DNA of 64,000 bases from Vibrio azureus (GTDB lineage Bacteria > Pseudomonadota > Gammaproteobacteria > Enterobacterales > Vibrionaceae), in assembly GCF_002849855.1 (NCBI RefSeq), contig NZ_CP018616.1, positions 2,356,001 through 2,420,000 of the forward strand. The letters run 5' to 3'. A model generated the notes under the pieces. That model was not told the origin of the DNA and did not search any database. It was given only the letters and a program-made list of their open reading frames with translations. Below are positions 17,605-26,417 of the stretch, one piece after another (the first letter of the stretch is position 1; every line of letters begins with the position of its first letter). The position numbers and the translations under genes were made by a program.

Positions 17605-19164
17605 ATGAGTATACAACACAATAAAATAACAAATGATGTACTCCCAACAATGGATTTGATTGTAATTGGTGGTGGTATTAACGGTGCAGGCATTGCTGCC
17701 GATGCGGCAGGACGTGGGTTGAATGTCGGTTTATATGAAGCACAAGATTTTGCTTCCGCGACTTCTTCTGCAAGCTCAAAATTGATTCATGGTGGGCTTC
17801 GTTACCTTGAGCATTATGAGTTTCGTTTAGTTTCTGAGGCCCTCGCTGAACGAGAGGTCTTATTGAGAAAAGCGCCACATATTGCTTGGCCAATGCGTTT
17901 TCGTCTGCCACATCGACCATTCTTACGTCCTGCATGGATGATACGTAGCGGATTATTCCTTTATGATAATTTGGGTAAGCGAACTACGCTTCCTGCAAGT
18001 AAGACGATTAATCTTGCTCAATCAGGTCTATTAAAGCCAGAGATCAAAATCGGTTTCGAATACTCTGATTGCTGGGTTGATGATGCTCGTATGGTGTTAC
18101 TCAACGTACTGGCCGCTAAAGAAAATAATGCTGAAATACGTAACTACTGCCGCGTTGAAAAAGCCCGACGCGAAGGTGGCTTGTGGCATGTCACTATACA
18201 CGATGTAATCACTGACCAACGTTTCGAACGAACAGCAAAAGCCTTAGTTAATGCTGCCGGACCTTGGGTAAAACAATTTTTTGATGACGGTCTTGAACAA
18301 CAATCTCCACGCAATATCCGCTTGATTAAAGGCTCTCATATTGTCGTGCCTCGTATCCATAATGAGCCGCAAGCGTATATTCTGCAAAACAAAGATAACC
18401 GTATTGTCTTTATGATTCCTTATTTGGATAAATTCTCAATTATTGGCACAACGGATGTCGAATATAAAGGCGACCCACGTAAAGTGTCGATTTCAGAAGA
18501 GGAAGTGGATTATCTGATCGATATTGTCAATCAACACTTTGTTCAACAGCTTAAACGTGAAGACGTGGTCTGGTCTTATAGTGGAGTGCGACCTTTGTGT
18601 GATGACGAGTCAGATTCACCACAAGCAATCACTCGTGATTACACATTAGAGCTCGATGCAGATTTGGATCAAGCTCCATTACTATCAATCTTTGGTGGTA
18701 AGCTCACGACCTACCGTAAGTTAGGTCAAGCTGCCATGCATAAATTAGCTCCTTACTTCCCTGAAATGGGAGAAGACTGGACTGCGAACCAAGCACTACC
18801 TGGTGGTAATTTTAGTTGCAGCCGAGAGCAATTAGCCAACATGATCCACACTCACTACCCATGGATTCCAGAGGCTTTATTGCTCCGTTATGTCACATTG
18901 TTTGGTACCCTAACTTGGCAGATCGTCAAAGATACCACATGCCTCGAAGACATGGGGCGTTGCTTCTCCGAGCAAGCTCATGGTGTTTATCAGCGTGAAA
19001 TTGATTACCTCATTAACCACGAAATGGCATGTAATGAGGAAGATATCCTATGGCGTCGTACAAAACTGGGCCTTTATATGACCGAAGATCAACAACAAGA
19101 ATTAGCTGCTTACTTAAAAGACAAAATGCAAACAAACGTTGTAAGCCTGTCTCAGGCTGGCTAG
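17605..19164 (+). CDS. glpD: GlpD, aerobic glycerol-3-phosphate dehydrogenase
   Basis: This membrane-associated FAD enzyme oxidises G3P to dihydroxyacetone phosphate and passes electrons to ubiquinone. The 519 residues (E. coli 501) contain the dinucleotide-binding motif VIGGGINGAGIAADAAGRG near residue 20. SASSKLIHGGLRYLEHYEF and FGGKLTTYRKLG, both characteristic of the family, are also present. AGAGG precedes the ATG by 8 nt. It completes the glycerol route encoded by glpF and glpK upstream and has its own likely operator region. Confidence 0.96.
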   Translation: MSIQHNKITNDVLPTMDLIVIGGGINGAGIAADAAGRGLNVGLYEAQDFASATSSASSKLIHGGLRYLEHYEFRLVSEALAEREVLLRKAPHIAWPMRFRLPHRPFLRPAWMIRSGLFLYDNLGKRTTLPASKTINLAQSGLLKPEIKIGFEYSDCWVDDARMVLLNVLAAKENNAEIRNYCRVEKARREGGLWHVTIHDVITDQRFERTAKALVNAAGPWVKQFFDDGLEQQSPRNIRLIKGSHIVVPRIHNEPQAYILQNKDNRIVFMIPYLDKFSIIGTTDVEYKGDPRKVSISEEEVDYLIDIVNQHFVQQLKREDVVWSYSGVRPLCDDESDSPQAITRDYTLELDADLDQAPLLSIFGGKLTTYRKLGQAAMHKLAPYFPEMGEDWTANQALPGGNFSCSREQLANMIHTHYPWIPEALLLRYVTLFGTLTWQIVKDTTCLEDMGRCFSEQAHGVYQREIDYLINHEMACNEEDILWRRTKLGLYMTEDQQQELAAYLKDKMQTNVVSLSQAG

Positions 19165-19180
19165 TTTTCAATTAATTCAT

Positions 19181-19212
19181 AACCCCGTATCGTTATTATT
19201 CGATATGGGGTT
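19181..19212 (+). terminator. terminator-like hairpin after glpD
   Basis: AACCCCGTATCG (19181-19192) pairs with CGATATGGGGTT (19201-19212), with one G-U pair and an 8-nt loop. The tail is only weakly T-rich. Confidence 0.55.
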
Positions 19213-19234
19213 GTCATTAGTGATGAAGTTGCCA

Positions 19235-19411
19235 TTACTGCTCTCCTTCACGATTATATTGACGATAAAACAGCCGACCACTGACGACTCTTAGACCTAA
19301 GCCGTCCCTGCCAATCCTCACTCTCTTCTTACGCACAACCAAATCATTAAGTGATTCCGCTTGTTGGGATCTTAAGGTCACTCGTTGCCAATACTCATCC
19401 ATAGCTTTCAT
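19235..19411 (-). CDS. small uncharacterised protein, 58 residues
   Basis: I do not recognise a family. The frame encodes 58 residues from MKAMDEYWQRVTLRSQQ to NREGEQ. AAGGA lies 7 nt before the ATG, which is a good ribosome-binding site. The composition is basic and soluble, with a KKRVRIGRDGLGLRVV stretch that could form beta strands, and no signal peptide or membrane segment. It lies 82 bp downstream of nnrS on the same strand and could share its transcript. The ribosome-binding site, position and protein-like composition argue for a real gene, but this is not proven. Confidence 0.55.
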   Translation of the reverse strand: MKAMDEYWQRVTLRSQQAESLNDLVVRKKRVRIGRDGLGLRVVSGRLFYRQYNREGEQ

Positions 19412-19493
19412 AGATTTCCTTACTTAACAGCCACTGCTCAGTAAGGCTATGTTTTAACCACTTTAGGGAATAATTCTAATAATTTATTATTAT

Positions 19494-20678
19494 TTATCCT
19501 GGATGCCCATCAGGTCTAGGGCTAAGCAGCATCAAACCAAACCGCCACACAAATAACCCGAAAGCAAACACCCATAAACCACCACTCAATTCGATCCATA
19601 GCAACATTTCACTCGGTACCCATAGCACACCTAAACTGCGGGTTAAGGCAGCGAAAAACACCGCGGCAAATGCTAGGCTCATATTCGGTCCTTGATAAAT
19701 CATTCGACCTGTGTGTCCCATCGTTACACGGGTGATCATCGCTAAAATCAAACCACCTAAAGCTCCAATAGTAAATAAATGAATCAAGTTATGGCTGGCA
19801 AAAGCATTATCCCACCCACCTCGTAAAATTAAACTGATCGGTAAACAAGCATACGCAAGGTGTAAAGACCAAACCATTGGCTCCTTCCATGTTAACCAAG
19901 GCTTCCAACGTAAAAGGCGCACTAGCTGAGCCAAGCCAGCAACTAACATTAGTGGCTTGGCCAACAAGTTAAACCACTCTGTGGAGAAACTGAGTACAAA
20001 TAATAGAGCGAGAGGTAATGTTGCCAACCATTCAAGCCACACTAAGGGTTGTGCCTTATCAAATTGAAATCGACGAGCAGTAAAAAAGGGAATGACCCTC
20101 CCTCCCATAATGGAAAGCAATAAAGCAAACCACCACAGCATGGCCTGCCATACCGCTGAAGGAGTTATTCCATACAAACCGTCTATTGCGACATAGCTAA
20201 CCACATTCGCTAACATAGCGAGAAAAAAAAGGGGAATAAAAAACAGATTACGCCAACCTTTGGAACGGAAAACTCGCCACCCAACTTCGTAGGCAGCAAA
20301 CAATAAAAAGACAATCTCAATGGAGCAGATTAACCATAATGGGGCAGGCAGCCACAATAGAACCCGTGGCAGCAACCATAAAATAAACAATACTAATAAA
20401 GGGTAATGTTTGGTGCCATTAATGCCGGTCCAGTTTTGTACCGCAGTCAATACAAAGCCGACGACAATGGCCATCGAAAAACCAAACAACATTTCATGAA
20501 CATGCCACCATAAAGCAGGAACACTCAGCCTACTGGGTTGCCCTGTCTGAAAGGCCCATACCCATAGAACAACGGCTACCATAGCGTAAATAGCACCACA
20601 TAAGAAAAATGGCCTAAATCCCAAGCGTAACCACGCGGGGATTTTTTCTTCCTGTTTTTTATCGGTAATATTAAGCAT
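19494..20678 (-). CDS. nnrS: NnrS-family heme-copper membrane protein
   Basis: This is an integral membrane protein of 394 residues with about 12 hydrophobic helices. Family signatures are present: LGFRPFFLCGAIYA, WWHVHEMLFGFSMAIVVGF, VQNWTGI, GGRVIPFFTARRF and GALGGLILAMITRVTMGHTG. Conserved His residues are likely heme/copper ligands. NnrS proteins protect against nitrosative stress by relieving nitric-oxide damage in vibrios and denitrifiers. AAGG precedes the ATG. A possible NsrR half-site lies about 100 bp upstream, which would fit NO-dependent derepression. Confidence 0.93.
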   Translation of the reverse strand: MLNITDKKQEEKIPAWLRLGFRPFFLCGAIYAMVAVVLWVWAFQTGQPSRLSVPALWWHVHEMLFGFSMAIVVGFVLTAVQNWTGINGTKHYPLLVLFILWLLPRVLLWLPAPLWLICSIEIVFLLFAAYEVGWRVFRSKGWRNLFFIPLFFLAMLANVVSYVAIDGLYGITPSAVWQAMLWWFALLLSIMGGRVIPFFTARRFQFDKAQPLVWLEWLATLPLALLFVLSFSTEWFNLLAKPLMLVAGLAQLVRLLRWKPWLTWKEPMVWSLHLAYACLPISLILRGGWDNAFASHNLIHLFTIGALGGLILAMITRVTMGHTGRMIYQGPNMSLAFAAVFFAALTRSLGVLWVPSEMLLWIELSGGLWVFAFGLFVWRFGLMLLSPRPDGHPG

Positions 20679-21104
20679 ATTGATACCTTTTTTATTCTTC
20701 CCCGCCTAATGCAAATAAAGTCGGCTCAGTGACAGCGCTCTGAATCAAGCATCTTGGATATAAAGGTGCTATGTTAAGCAAAGATGTATTCAGAATAGTA
20801 TCGATTGAGTCATTCATCACGCCATTACTGAAGCATAAAGATACTCTACCAAAACATGCATTAAAAATAAATGTTAAAAGTGGACCACACCTGTTGCATA
20901 TCATTTTTTAATTAAGGACAGCCTATGAATATAGATAATAAGTAAATTTAATCTCTTCTTGTCGTATTAAAATTCCCCTTATCAAAACCATAAAAAAGCT
21001 GCTAGAATGCCCGGTCAAGTTGTAACCATGTGTAACAAAATAGACACCGTTACCTGGTGCCTTTTAAGCAAAACGAGTTGTAAACCGCAATATAAGAGCC
21101 GTTC
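20679..21104. other. intergenic region between divergent nnrS and the PBP2 gene
   Basis: This is 426 bp with promoters for both flanking genes. It contains the NsrR-like half-site at 20781. A 70-residue open frame on the minus strand (20692-20904) is Cys-rich without family resemblance and lacks a convincing ribosome-binding site, so I treat the region as non-coding. Confidence 0.55.
20781..20803. promoter_or_regulatory. candidate NsrR-type site upstream of nnrS
   Basis: AAGATGTATTC followed by AGAATA matches the left half of the NsrR consensus (AAGATGYATTT) well. The right half is poor outside the central TATTC/GAATA. It sits about 105 bp upstream of the nnrS start. Confidence 0.35.
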
Positions 21105-23018
21105 ATGTTACGTAAGCGAAACGAATTTCGAGACCATAATAAAGAAGTAAAGTTATTTAAAAACCGAGCTCTTGTTGCCTTTATTGGCATTGTCATCTTA
21201 TTAGGTGTGTTGGTTGCCAACTTATATACTTTGCAGGTAAAACATTACAAAGATTATCAAACTCGTTCTAATGATAATCGCATAAAGATATTACCTATTG
21301 CCCCAACCCGTGGGCTTATTTATGACAGAAATGGGGTTTTACTGGCTGAGAACCAGCCCGTCTACAACTTAGAAATGATCCCTGAGCAAGCGGGTGATCC
21401 TGAGCAATTACTTGTCAAGCTTGATAAATATATTAAGTTAAGCACCGAACAAATTACTGCTTTTACCAAGCGTTATAAACATACCCGACGCTTCCGCAGC
21501 GTCACCATTCTTAATGAATTAAATGATGAGCAAGTTGCTCGATTTTCGGTACATCAACATGAGTTCAATGGTGTTTTCATCACTGCCGAACTTAAACGTT
21601 ATTATCCATTTGCTGAAAAGCTTACCCATGTTTTAGGTTACGTTGCACATATTAATGATCGTGATTTAAAGCGGCTTAAAGAAGAAGGGAAAGCACAAAA
21701 TTATCAAGCAACGCGCAACATTGGCAAGTTAGGTATAGAACGATACTACGAAGACCTCTTACACGGCACCAAAGGCTATGAAGAAGTTGAAGTCAACAGC
21801 CATGGGCGAATTATCCGCACAATTCGCTACGTACCTCCCATTGCAGGCAAAGATATTGTGCTCAACCTTGATATTGAATTACAACAGTACGTTTTTGAGC
21901 AATTAAATAACCGACAAGGCAGTGCCGTTGTGCTCGATCCAGAAGATAACAGCATCATGGCAATGGTATCGAGCCCAAGCTATGACCCAAATCTGTTTGT
22001 CAATGGTATTTCAGGTAAAGCATATCGCGCTTTACTTAATGACCCAGCTCACCCTCTGGTCAACAGGGCCACACTTGGCGTTTATCCACCAGCATCAACC
22101 GTCAAACCTTTCATGGCGGTTGTCGGGCTGCAAGAAGAGGTCATTCAACCTGATACCGTCAGAAACGATCATGGCATTTGGCGTTTACCGGGCTCAAAAG
22201 CTCATTCAAAAGCTTGGCGAGATTGGAAGCGTTGGGGCCACGGTCCGGTCGATGTCACAAAGGCAATAGAGGAATCGGTTGACTCCTTCTTTTATCAAAT
22301 GGCGTTTGACTTAGGTATCGACCGAATTTCATCATGGATGAATAAGTTTGGTTTCGGCCTACCGACAGGTATTGATATCCACGAAGAAAGTAGCGCGAAT
22401 ATGCCAACCAGAGAGTGGAAAGTGGCTCGCCACCGAACGCCTTGGTATCAAGGGGATACCGTTCCCATTGGTATCGGTCAAGGATACTGGACTGCCACCC
22501 CGATACAGATTGCAAAAGCGACTTCCTTTCTCGTCAATCATGGCCACATGAAGTCCCCTCATCTACTCAAAGCAGTGATTGAGCACGGAGAAGACTTTAC
22601 GAACCAAGTGCCTGTCAAGCCACCTTCTTTGCCATCCATTACTGGTGTCTCTGATAAATATTGGAACATCTCAATCAATGCTATGCGTCAGGTCAATCAC
22701 GGAGCACATGGTTCGGGACGCAAAGCATTTAAAGGCGCACAGTATTTAAGTGGTGGCAAATCCGGGACGGCACAGGTTTTTGGTTTAAAGAAAGACCAAG
22801 TCTATAACTCTAAAAAGCTGGCGAATCACTTGCTTGATCATGCTCTATTTACCGCTTTTGCGCCCTATAATAACCCTAAATATGTGGCAACAGTGGTCAT
22901 TGAACACGGCAATGGCGGTTCTAAAGTTGGTGCTCCATTCATACGTAATGTCTTTGACCACTTGTTAGTTGAGCCAAAATCAAGTGAGCCTCAATTAATC
23001 AAAAAGAACGCTGGCTAA
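21105..23018 (+). CDS. mrdA: penicillin-binding protein 2 (MrdA-like transpeptidase)
   Basis: This is a class B PBP of 637 residues (E. coli PBP2 633) that cross-links peptidoglycan during cell elongation. A short cytoplasmic tail and one membrane anchor (about residues 22-45) come first, then the dimerisation domain starting at PTRGLIYDRNGVLLAEN, then the transpeptidase domain. The active-site motifs are intact: STVK in YPPASTVKPFM, SVD in EESVDSFFYQMA and KSGT in GGKSGTAQVF. rodA and rlmH, which usually flank mrdA, are missing, so this is probably a second PBP2 copy. A palindromic dispersed repeat follows the stop. Confidence 0.9.
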   Translation: MLRKRNEFRDHNKEVKLFKNRALVAFIGIVILLGVLVANLYTLQVKHYKDYQTRSNDNRIKILPIAPTRGLIYDRNGVLLAENQPVYNLEMIPEQAGDPEQLLVKLDKYIKLSTEQITAFTKRYKHTRRFRSVTILNELNDEQVARFSVHQHEFNGVFITAELKRYYPFAEKLTHVLGYVAHINDRDLKRLKEEGKAQNYQATRNIGKLGIERYYEDLLHGTKGYEEVEVNSHGRIIRTIRYVPPIAGKDIVLNLDIELQQYVFEQLNNRQGSAVVLDPEDNSIMAMVSSPSYDPNLFVNGISGKAYRALLNDPAHPLVNRATLGVYPPASTVKPFMAVVGLQEEVIQPDTVRNDHGIWRLPGSKAHSKAWRDWKRWGHGPVDVTKAIEESVDSFFYQMAFDLGIDRISSWMNKFGFGLPTGIDIHEESSANMPTREWKVARHRTPWYQGDTVPIGIGQGYWTATPIQIAKATSFLVNHGHMKSPHLLKAVIEHGEDFTNQVPVKPPSLPSITGVSDKYWNISINAMRQVNHGAHGSGRKAFKGAQYLSGGKSGTAQVFGLKKDQVYNSKKLANHLLDHALFTAFAPYNNPKYVATVVIEHGNGGSKVGAPFIRNVFDHLLVEPKSSEPQLIKKNAG

Positions 23019-23040
23019 CCCTCTCTCCAGATAAACACCC

Positions 23041-23080
23041 CCCAAGTAACCCCCTCCCAATGGATAAGTTACTTGGGTAT
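23041..23080. repeat. palindromic copy of the dispersed ACCCAAGTRAC repeat
   Basis: CCCAAGTAAC (23041-23050) and GTTACTTGGG (23068-23077) form a perfect 10-bp inverted pair with a 17-nt spacer, placed 22 bp after the PBP2 stop codon. Confidence 0.75.
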
Positions 23081-23199
23081 CACGACGACACTATAAAGAA
23101 AATTATTTATTTGAATCCTGCTCAGTGATTGCTTAGAGTAACGCAGTCCGTACGATATCGGTTAAACACATAAAGCAATCGCAGAGAGACAGGGAACCT

Positions 23200-24339
23200 A
23201 TGTTTACTATTTTTAAGACCTTTTTTATGCTTGGCTGGATCAGCTTTGGTGGCCCGGCAGCACACATTGGTTACTTTCGCCAAACGTTTGTAGAAAAGCT
23301 CAAATGGATTGATGATAGTGAATATGCCCAGTTGGTCGCTCTGAGTCAGTTTTTACCCGGCCCCGGCTCAAGCCAAGTCGGTTTTGCACTTGGCTACAAG
23401 CGAGGTGGGTTACTCGGCGCATGTCTGGCTTTCTTAGGTTTTACCCTGCCTTCTATCTTAATCATGTTGCTACTGGCAACGGTGAGCAGTCATATTACCG
23501 AAACCGATTTATTTCAAAATATTGTTCATGGATTAAAGCTACTGGCTGTCGTCGTTGTCGCTGATGCAACATGGGGGATGTACAAGAATTTCTGCCAAAC
23601 AAAGCTCACCGCGGGCTTGTGTGTCACGACGGCCATTGTTCTGCTTCTTGTCCCCAGTATCACCTCTCAAATGCTGGTTTTACTGATTGCAGGTTTAATC
23701 GGTGCTCATTGGCTTAAGCAACATTCAAGCGATCACACTCAACCTTTTAAACCCACGTTTGCTCCATTAATTTTATTCGCAATATTATTGATAGGTTTAC
23801 CTTTTGTTTCTCAAAGCCTGCCATTACTTAGCCTATTTAGTGATTTCTTCCAAGCTGGTAGCCTCGTTTTTGGCGGTGGGCATGTTGTGCTACCACTTCT
23901 GCAAAATATTGTGGGTGACCAGCTCAGTCAAGACACCTTTCTCACTGGTTACGCTGCCGCTCAAGCCGTCCCAGGACCGATGTTTACTTTTGCAACCTAC
24001 ATTGGTTATGAGCTATCAGACCTACCTGTGCTCGGTGCCATCATTGCTACAGCTGGCGTCTTCTTACCGGGCTTTTTACTCCTACTCGGAGTATTAAAAA
24101 ATTGGCAAGCTTTGGCCAGCAAACCCAATGTGGCAGGAGCCATCAATGGTGTCAATGCTGCTGTCGTCGGACTACTGTTGGCCGCTCTGTATCAGCCAGT
24201 GTTCACCAGTGCTGTTGTTGATCCTATCGATATTGCATTGGTCATTACTGGCTTCTATTTACACCAAAAGCTCAAACTCTCTATTTTGTGGATGATCTTA
24301 TTTTTTGTGGGCTCTGGGATAATCATCAGCATGATTTAA
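23200..24339 (+). CDS. chrA: ChrA-family chromate/anion transporter
   Basis: This inner-membrane protein of 379 residues has two homologous CHR domains. The first has SFGGPAAHIGYFRQTFVEK and LSQFLPGPGSSQVGFALGY. The second has the matching VFGGGHVVLPLLQNIVGD and AAQAVPGPMFTFATYIGYEL. Members export chromate in resistant strains, but many chromosomal homologues have unknown substrates and may move sulfate or other anions. AGGGA precedes the ATG. No chrB or other chromate gene is nearby, so chromate resistance is not demonstrated. Confidence 0.9.
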   Translation: MFTIFKTFFMLGWISFGGPAAHIGYFRQTFVEKLKWIDDSEYAQLVALSQFLPGPGSSQVGFALGYKRGGLLGACLAFLGFTLPSILIMLLLATVSSHITETDLFQNIVHGLKLLAVVVVADATWGMYKNFCQTKLTAGLCVTTAIVLLLVPSITSQMLVLLIAGLIGAHWLKQHSSDHTQPFKPTFAPLILFAILLIGLPFVSQSLPLLSLFSDFFQAGSLVFGGGHVVLPLLQNIVGDQLSQDTFLTGYAAAQAVPGPMFTFATYIGYELSDLPVLGAIIATAGVFLPGFLLLLGVLKNWQALASKPNVAGAINGVNAAVVGLLLAALYQPVFTSAVVDPIDIALVITGFYLHQKLKLSILWMILFFVGSGIIISMI

Positions 24340-24362
24340 AACTTTTTAGCGTGTATGTTTAG

Positions 24363-24412
24363 CCAAGTGACCTCAAAGTACTCTGAATCCAGCCTTTGAT
24401 GTCACTTGGGCG
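24363..24412. repeat. palindromic dispersed repeat between chrA and tadD, overlaps the tadD stop
   Basis: CCAAGTGACCTCAAAG and CTTTGATGTCACTTGG form imperfect inverted arms around CTCTGAATCCAG-type sequence. On the minus strand the CCCAAGTGA core supplies the final Pro-Lys codons and TGA stop of the TPR gene. Confidence 0.75.
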
Positions 24413-25406
24413 TAGTAATCACAGCCCGAGAAGTGTCGCCGTTTTTACGGATTAAGCTCAAGGCACGCACTAGGTTTTTATTCGCTAACTCGTAATAAGA
24501 CGGCTTAGTATCAATCGCTCGTTGCAAATAAGGAATCGCCTCATCCGGTTTTCCATTTAAAATCAGAAAGTAACCTACATTATTGAGTGCTTTTTCCTCA
24601 CTCATATGGCGACGAAAAATGCTGAGCGCCTGCTGAGGTTGATCTTGAGCAATTGCGATTAAAGCCAAGTTATTAATGGCTTGTTCTTGATTGGGAGATT
24701 GTTTTAATGCGGCTTGAGTAAAGTACACAGCCTTATTCAGTTCTCCAGACATATAATAAGAGTAGCCCAGCCCAATCAGTGCTTTCACATCTCTCGGGTT
24801 AATCTTTAATGCTTTGTCAAACAAGCGTTGGGCAAACGCATGCTGCTGCTCAAGATCATAAAGTATTCCTAACCCAGCATAGGCTTCTGTTGGAGACTGA
24901 TGGTCAACAAGATAAGTAGAGAGACTCTGTGGGGATAATCGCGTTTTAACATCACGACCGAGGCGCTGCTGATCCGCGTTCAGAGCATTCAAGTAATACT
25001 GCTGACCTTGTTGCCGCTCACCACGCTTAGTATAGAGTGTGCCCAACGCCTGTAGCGAACCAATATGGTTAGGGTCTTCACCTACTGACGCTTGAAAAGA
25101 CTTTTCAGCCAAAACATAGTTTTCACGAGCGAGATGAATCTGGCCAACAGTGTAAAAGGTGTGTTCTTTATATTCTGCGTCAGGGAAAGACAGAGAGCGC
25201 AGATATTCATATAAGGCTAAATCAAATTGCTGGTTGCTTAATGCTCTGTCTCCACGAGTAATCGCCTCACTCTCATTTTTAGGCGGTTCACCACTTGCTA
25301 AAGACGCAACAGGCACCCCTGAATACAAATCAGAGTTAAAATCAGCATGGGGCTCTGTGGTTGAACATCCAACCAACCAGAGCAACAAAATAAGGTACCT
25401 ATTCAT
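24402..25406 (-). CDS. tadD: TadD-like TPR lipoprotein of the tad pilus locus
   Basis: This is a probable outer-membrane lipoprotein of 334 residues. The signal peptide ends in the lipobox LWLVGC (Cys near residue 14), followed by several tetratricopeptide repeats (for example AYAGLGILYDLEQQHAFAQ and ALIGLGYSYYMSGELNKAV). TadD proteins act like pilotins or assembly factors for the tad secretin and Flp pili. It is the last gene of the leftward tad operon, 22 bp after tadC. A GTG one codon upstream (25409) is an alternative start. Its end, TPK and TGA, lies in a dispersed repeat. Confidence 0.85.
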   Translation of the reverse strand: MNRYLILLLWLVGCSTTEPHADFNSDLYSGVPVASLASGEPPKNESEAITRGDRALSNQQFDLALYEYLRSLSFPDAEYKEHTFYTVGQIHLARENYVLAEKSFQASVGEDPNHIGSLQALGTLYTKRGERQQGQQYYLNALNADQQRLGRDVKTRLSPQSLSTYLVDHQSPTEAYAGLGILYDLEQQHAFAQRLFDKALKINPRDVKALIGLGYSYYMSGELNKAVYFTQAALKQSPNQEQAINNLALIAIAQDQPQQALSIFRRHMSEEKALNNVGYFLILNGKPDEAIPYLQRAIDTKPSYYELANKNLVRALSLIRKNGDTSRAVITTPK

Positions 25407-25427
25407 CACGATTCTCTACCTCACTCT

Positions 25428-26375
25428 TCAATTAGAAAATGCATCCGCTAAAGATATAAGAGCCGGGCCAATCGTCACAATAAAGAAGCATGGCCAGATA
25501 AAAAGTATCATTGGAAACATCATTTTAACCGGTATTTTAGCGGCCAACTCTTCGGCCGCTTGTTGACGTCTGTCACGATAATCTTCCGTATATTCACGTA
25601 AGGAGTTCACTAAGCTTCCTCCGACTTTCGCGGCATGACTTAACATACTGACTAATCCCATTAATTCATTTAGCCCAGTTCGGTTGACTAACTCTTTCAA
25701 AGAATCGGCCATAGGCTTACCCGCCTGAATTTTTTGGCAAACGGTGTCCATCTCATTGGCTAAGTCTAAGTGTGATAAAGAAATTTCGTTGGCAACACGT
25801 TGTAATGAAGCATTGAATCCGAGGCCAGATTCAGTACACACTACAAGCAAATCCAACATATCAGGGATGCCAGCTCGAATGCGTTGTTGACGTTGGCTCA
25901 CTCGCTTTTGCAGTAAAATATTGGGTAAGAAAAGCCCAAGAAACCCGACCCCAGCCATATAGGTATATAGATATTGGGCCTCTGGCATTGCCCAATATAG
26001 CCAAACGATAATGGCACTGCCGAACAGTATCGTCAGCGATTTAAAAGTATAAAACATTGACAAAGCATGAGGCTGATCAAAACCAGCATGAAGTAATTTC
26101 TCGCGCGTAGTTTGCCTTTCTTTTTCGCTCTTTGGCAATGTCAGCGGTGCTAAAGAAGTCAGTGAATCTGGAATGTGGCTTTTCTTTGAAACAGAAGGGC
26201 TTTTCTTGTCTGTTAACTCTGCTAATTTCCTTTTTACAGGTGATGACCTTTTTATACTCAAAACGCCAAGCAGCACAACAAGTAAGACGATAAAAATAAA
26301 GAGCCCAATCAGTAAAAGGTACTCGTTCTCCAACACAATATTGGTCAATAAGTACCGTCTAGTATCACTATTCAT
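25428..26375 (-). CDS. tadC: TadC, inner-membrane platform protein of the Flp/Tad pilus
   Basis: TadC is a T2SS GspF-type membrane protein of 315 residues. It has one N-terminal helix (about residues 15-40), a cytoplasmic helical region and paired C-terminal helices. IRAGIPDMLDLLVVCTESGLG is the typical GspF-domain segment and appears in the same place as in TadC homologues. TadB and TadC together form the inner-membrane platform that couples the TadA ATPase to pilin extraction. It follows tadB by 42 bp. Confidence 0.9.
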   Translation of the reverse strand: MNSDTRRYLLTNIVLENEYLLLIGLFIFIVLLVVLLGVLSIKRSSPVKRKLAELTDKKSPSVSKKSHIPDSLTSLAPLTLPKSEKERQTTREKLLHAGFDQPHALSMFYTFKSLTILFGSAIIVWLYWAMPEAQYLYTYMAGVGFLGLFLPNILLQKRVSQRQQRIRAGIPDMLDLLVVCTESGLGFNASLQRVANEISLSHLDLANEMDTVCQKIQAGKPMADSLKELVNRTGLNELMGLVSMLSHAAKVGGSLVNSLREYTEDYRDRRQQAAEELAAKIPVKMMFPMILFIWPCFFIVTIGPALISLADAFSN

Positions 26376-26417
26376 ACTTAAAACTTACCATCCATACTTA
26401 TGCCCTTCCCTTCATAA

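Noticed and set aside
20692..20904. 70-codon frame on the minus strand upstream of nnrS
   Set aside because: Cys-rich random-looking sequence without a ribosome-binding site, and it covers the expected nnrS promoter region.
23200..24339. Chromate-resistance island
   Set aside because: Only a chrA-family gene is present, without chrB or mobile-element genes, so no island is supported.
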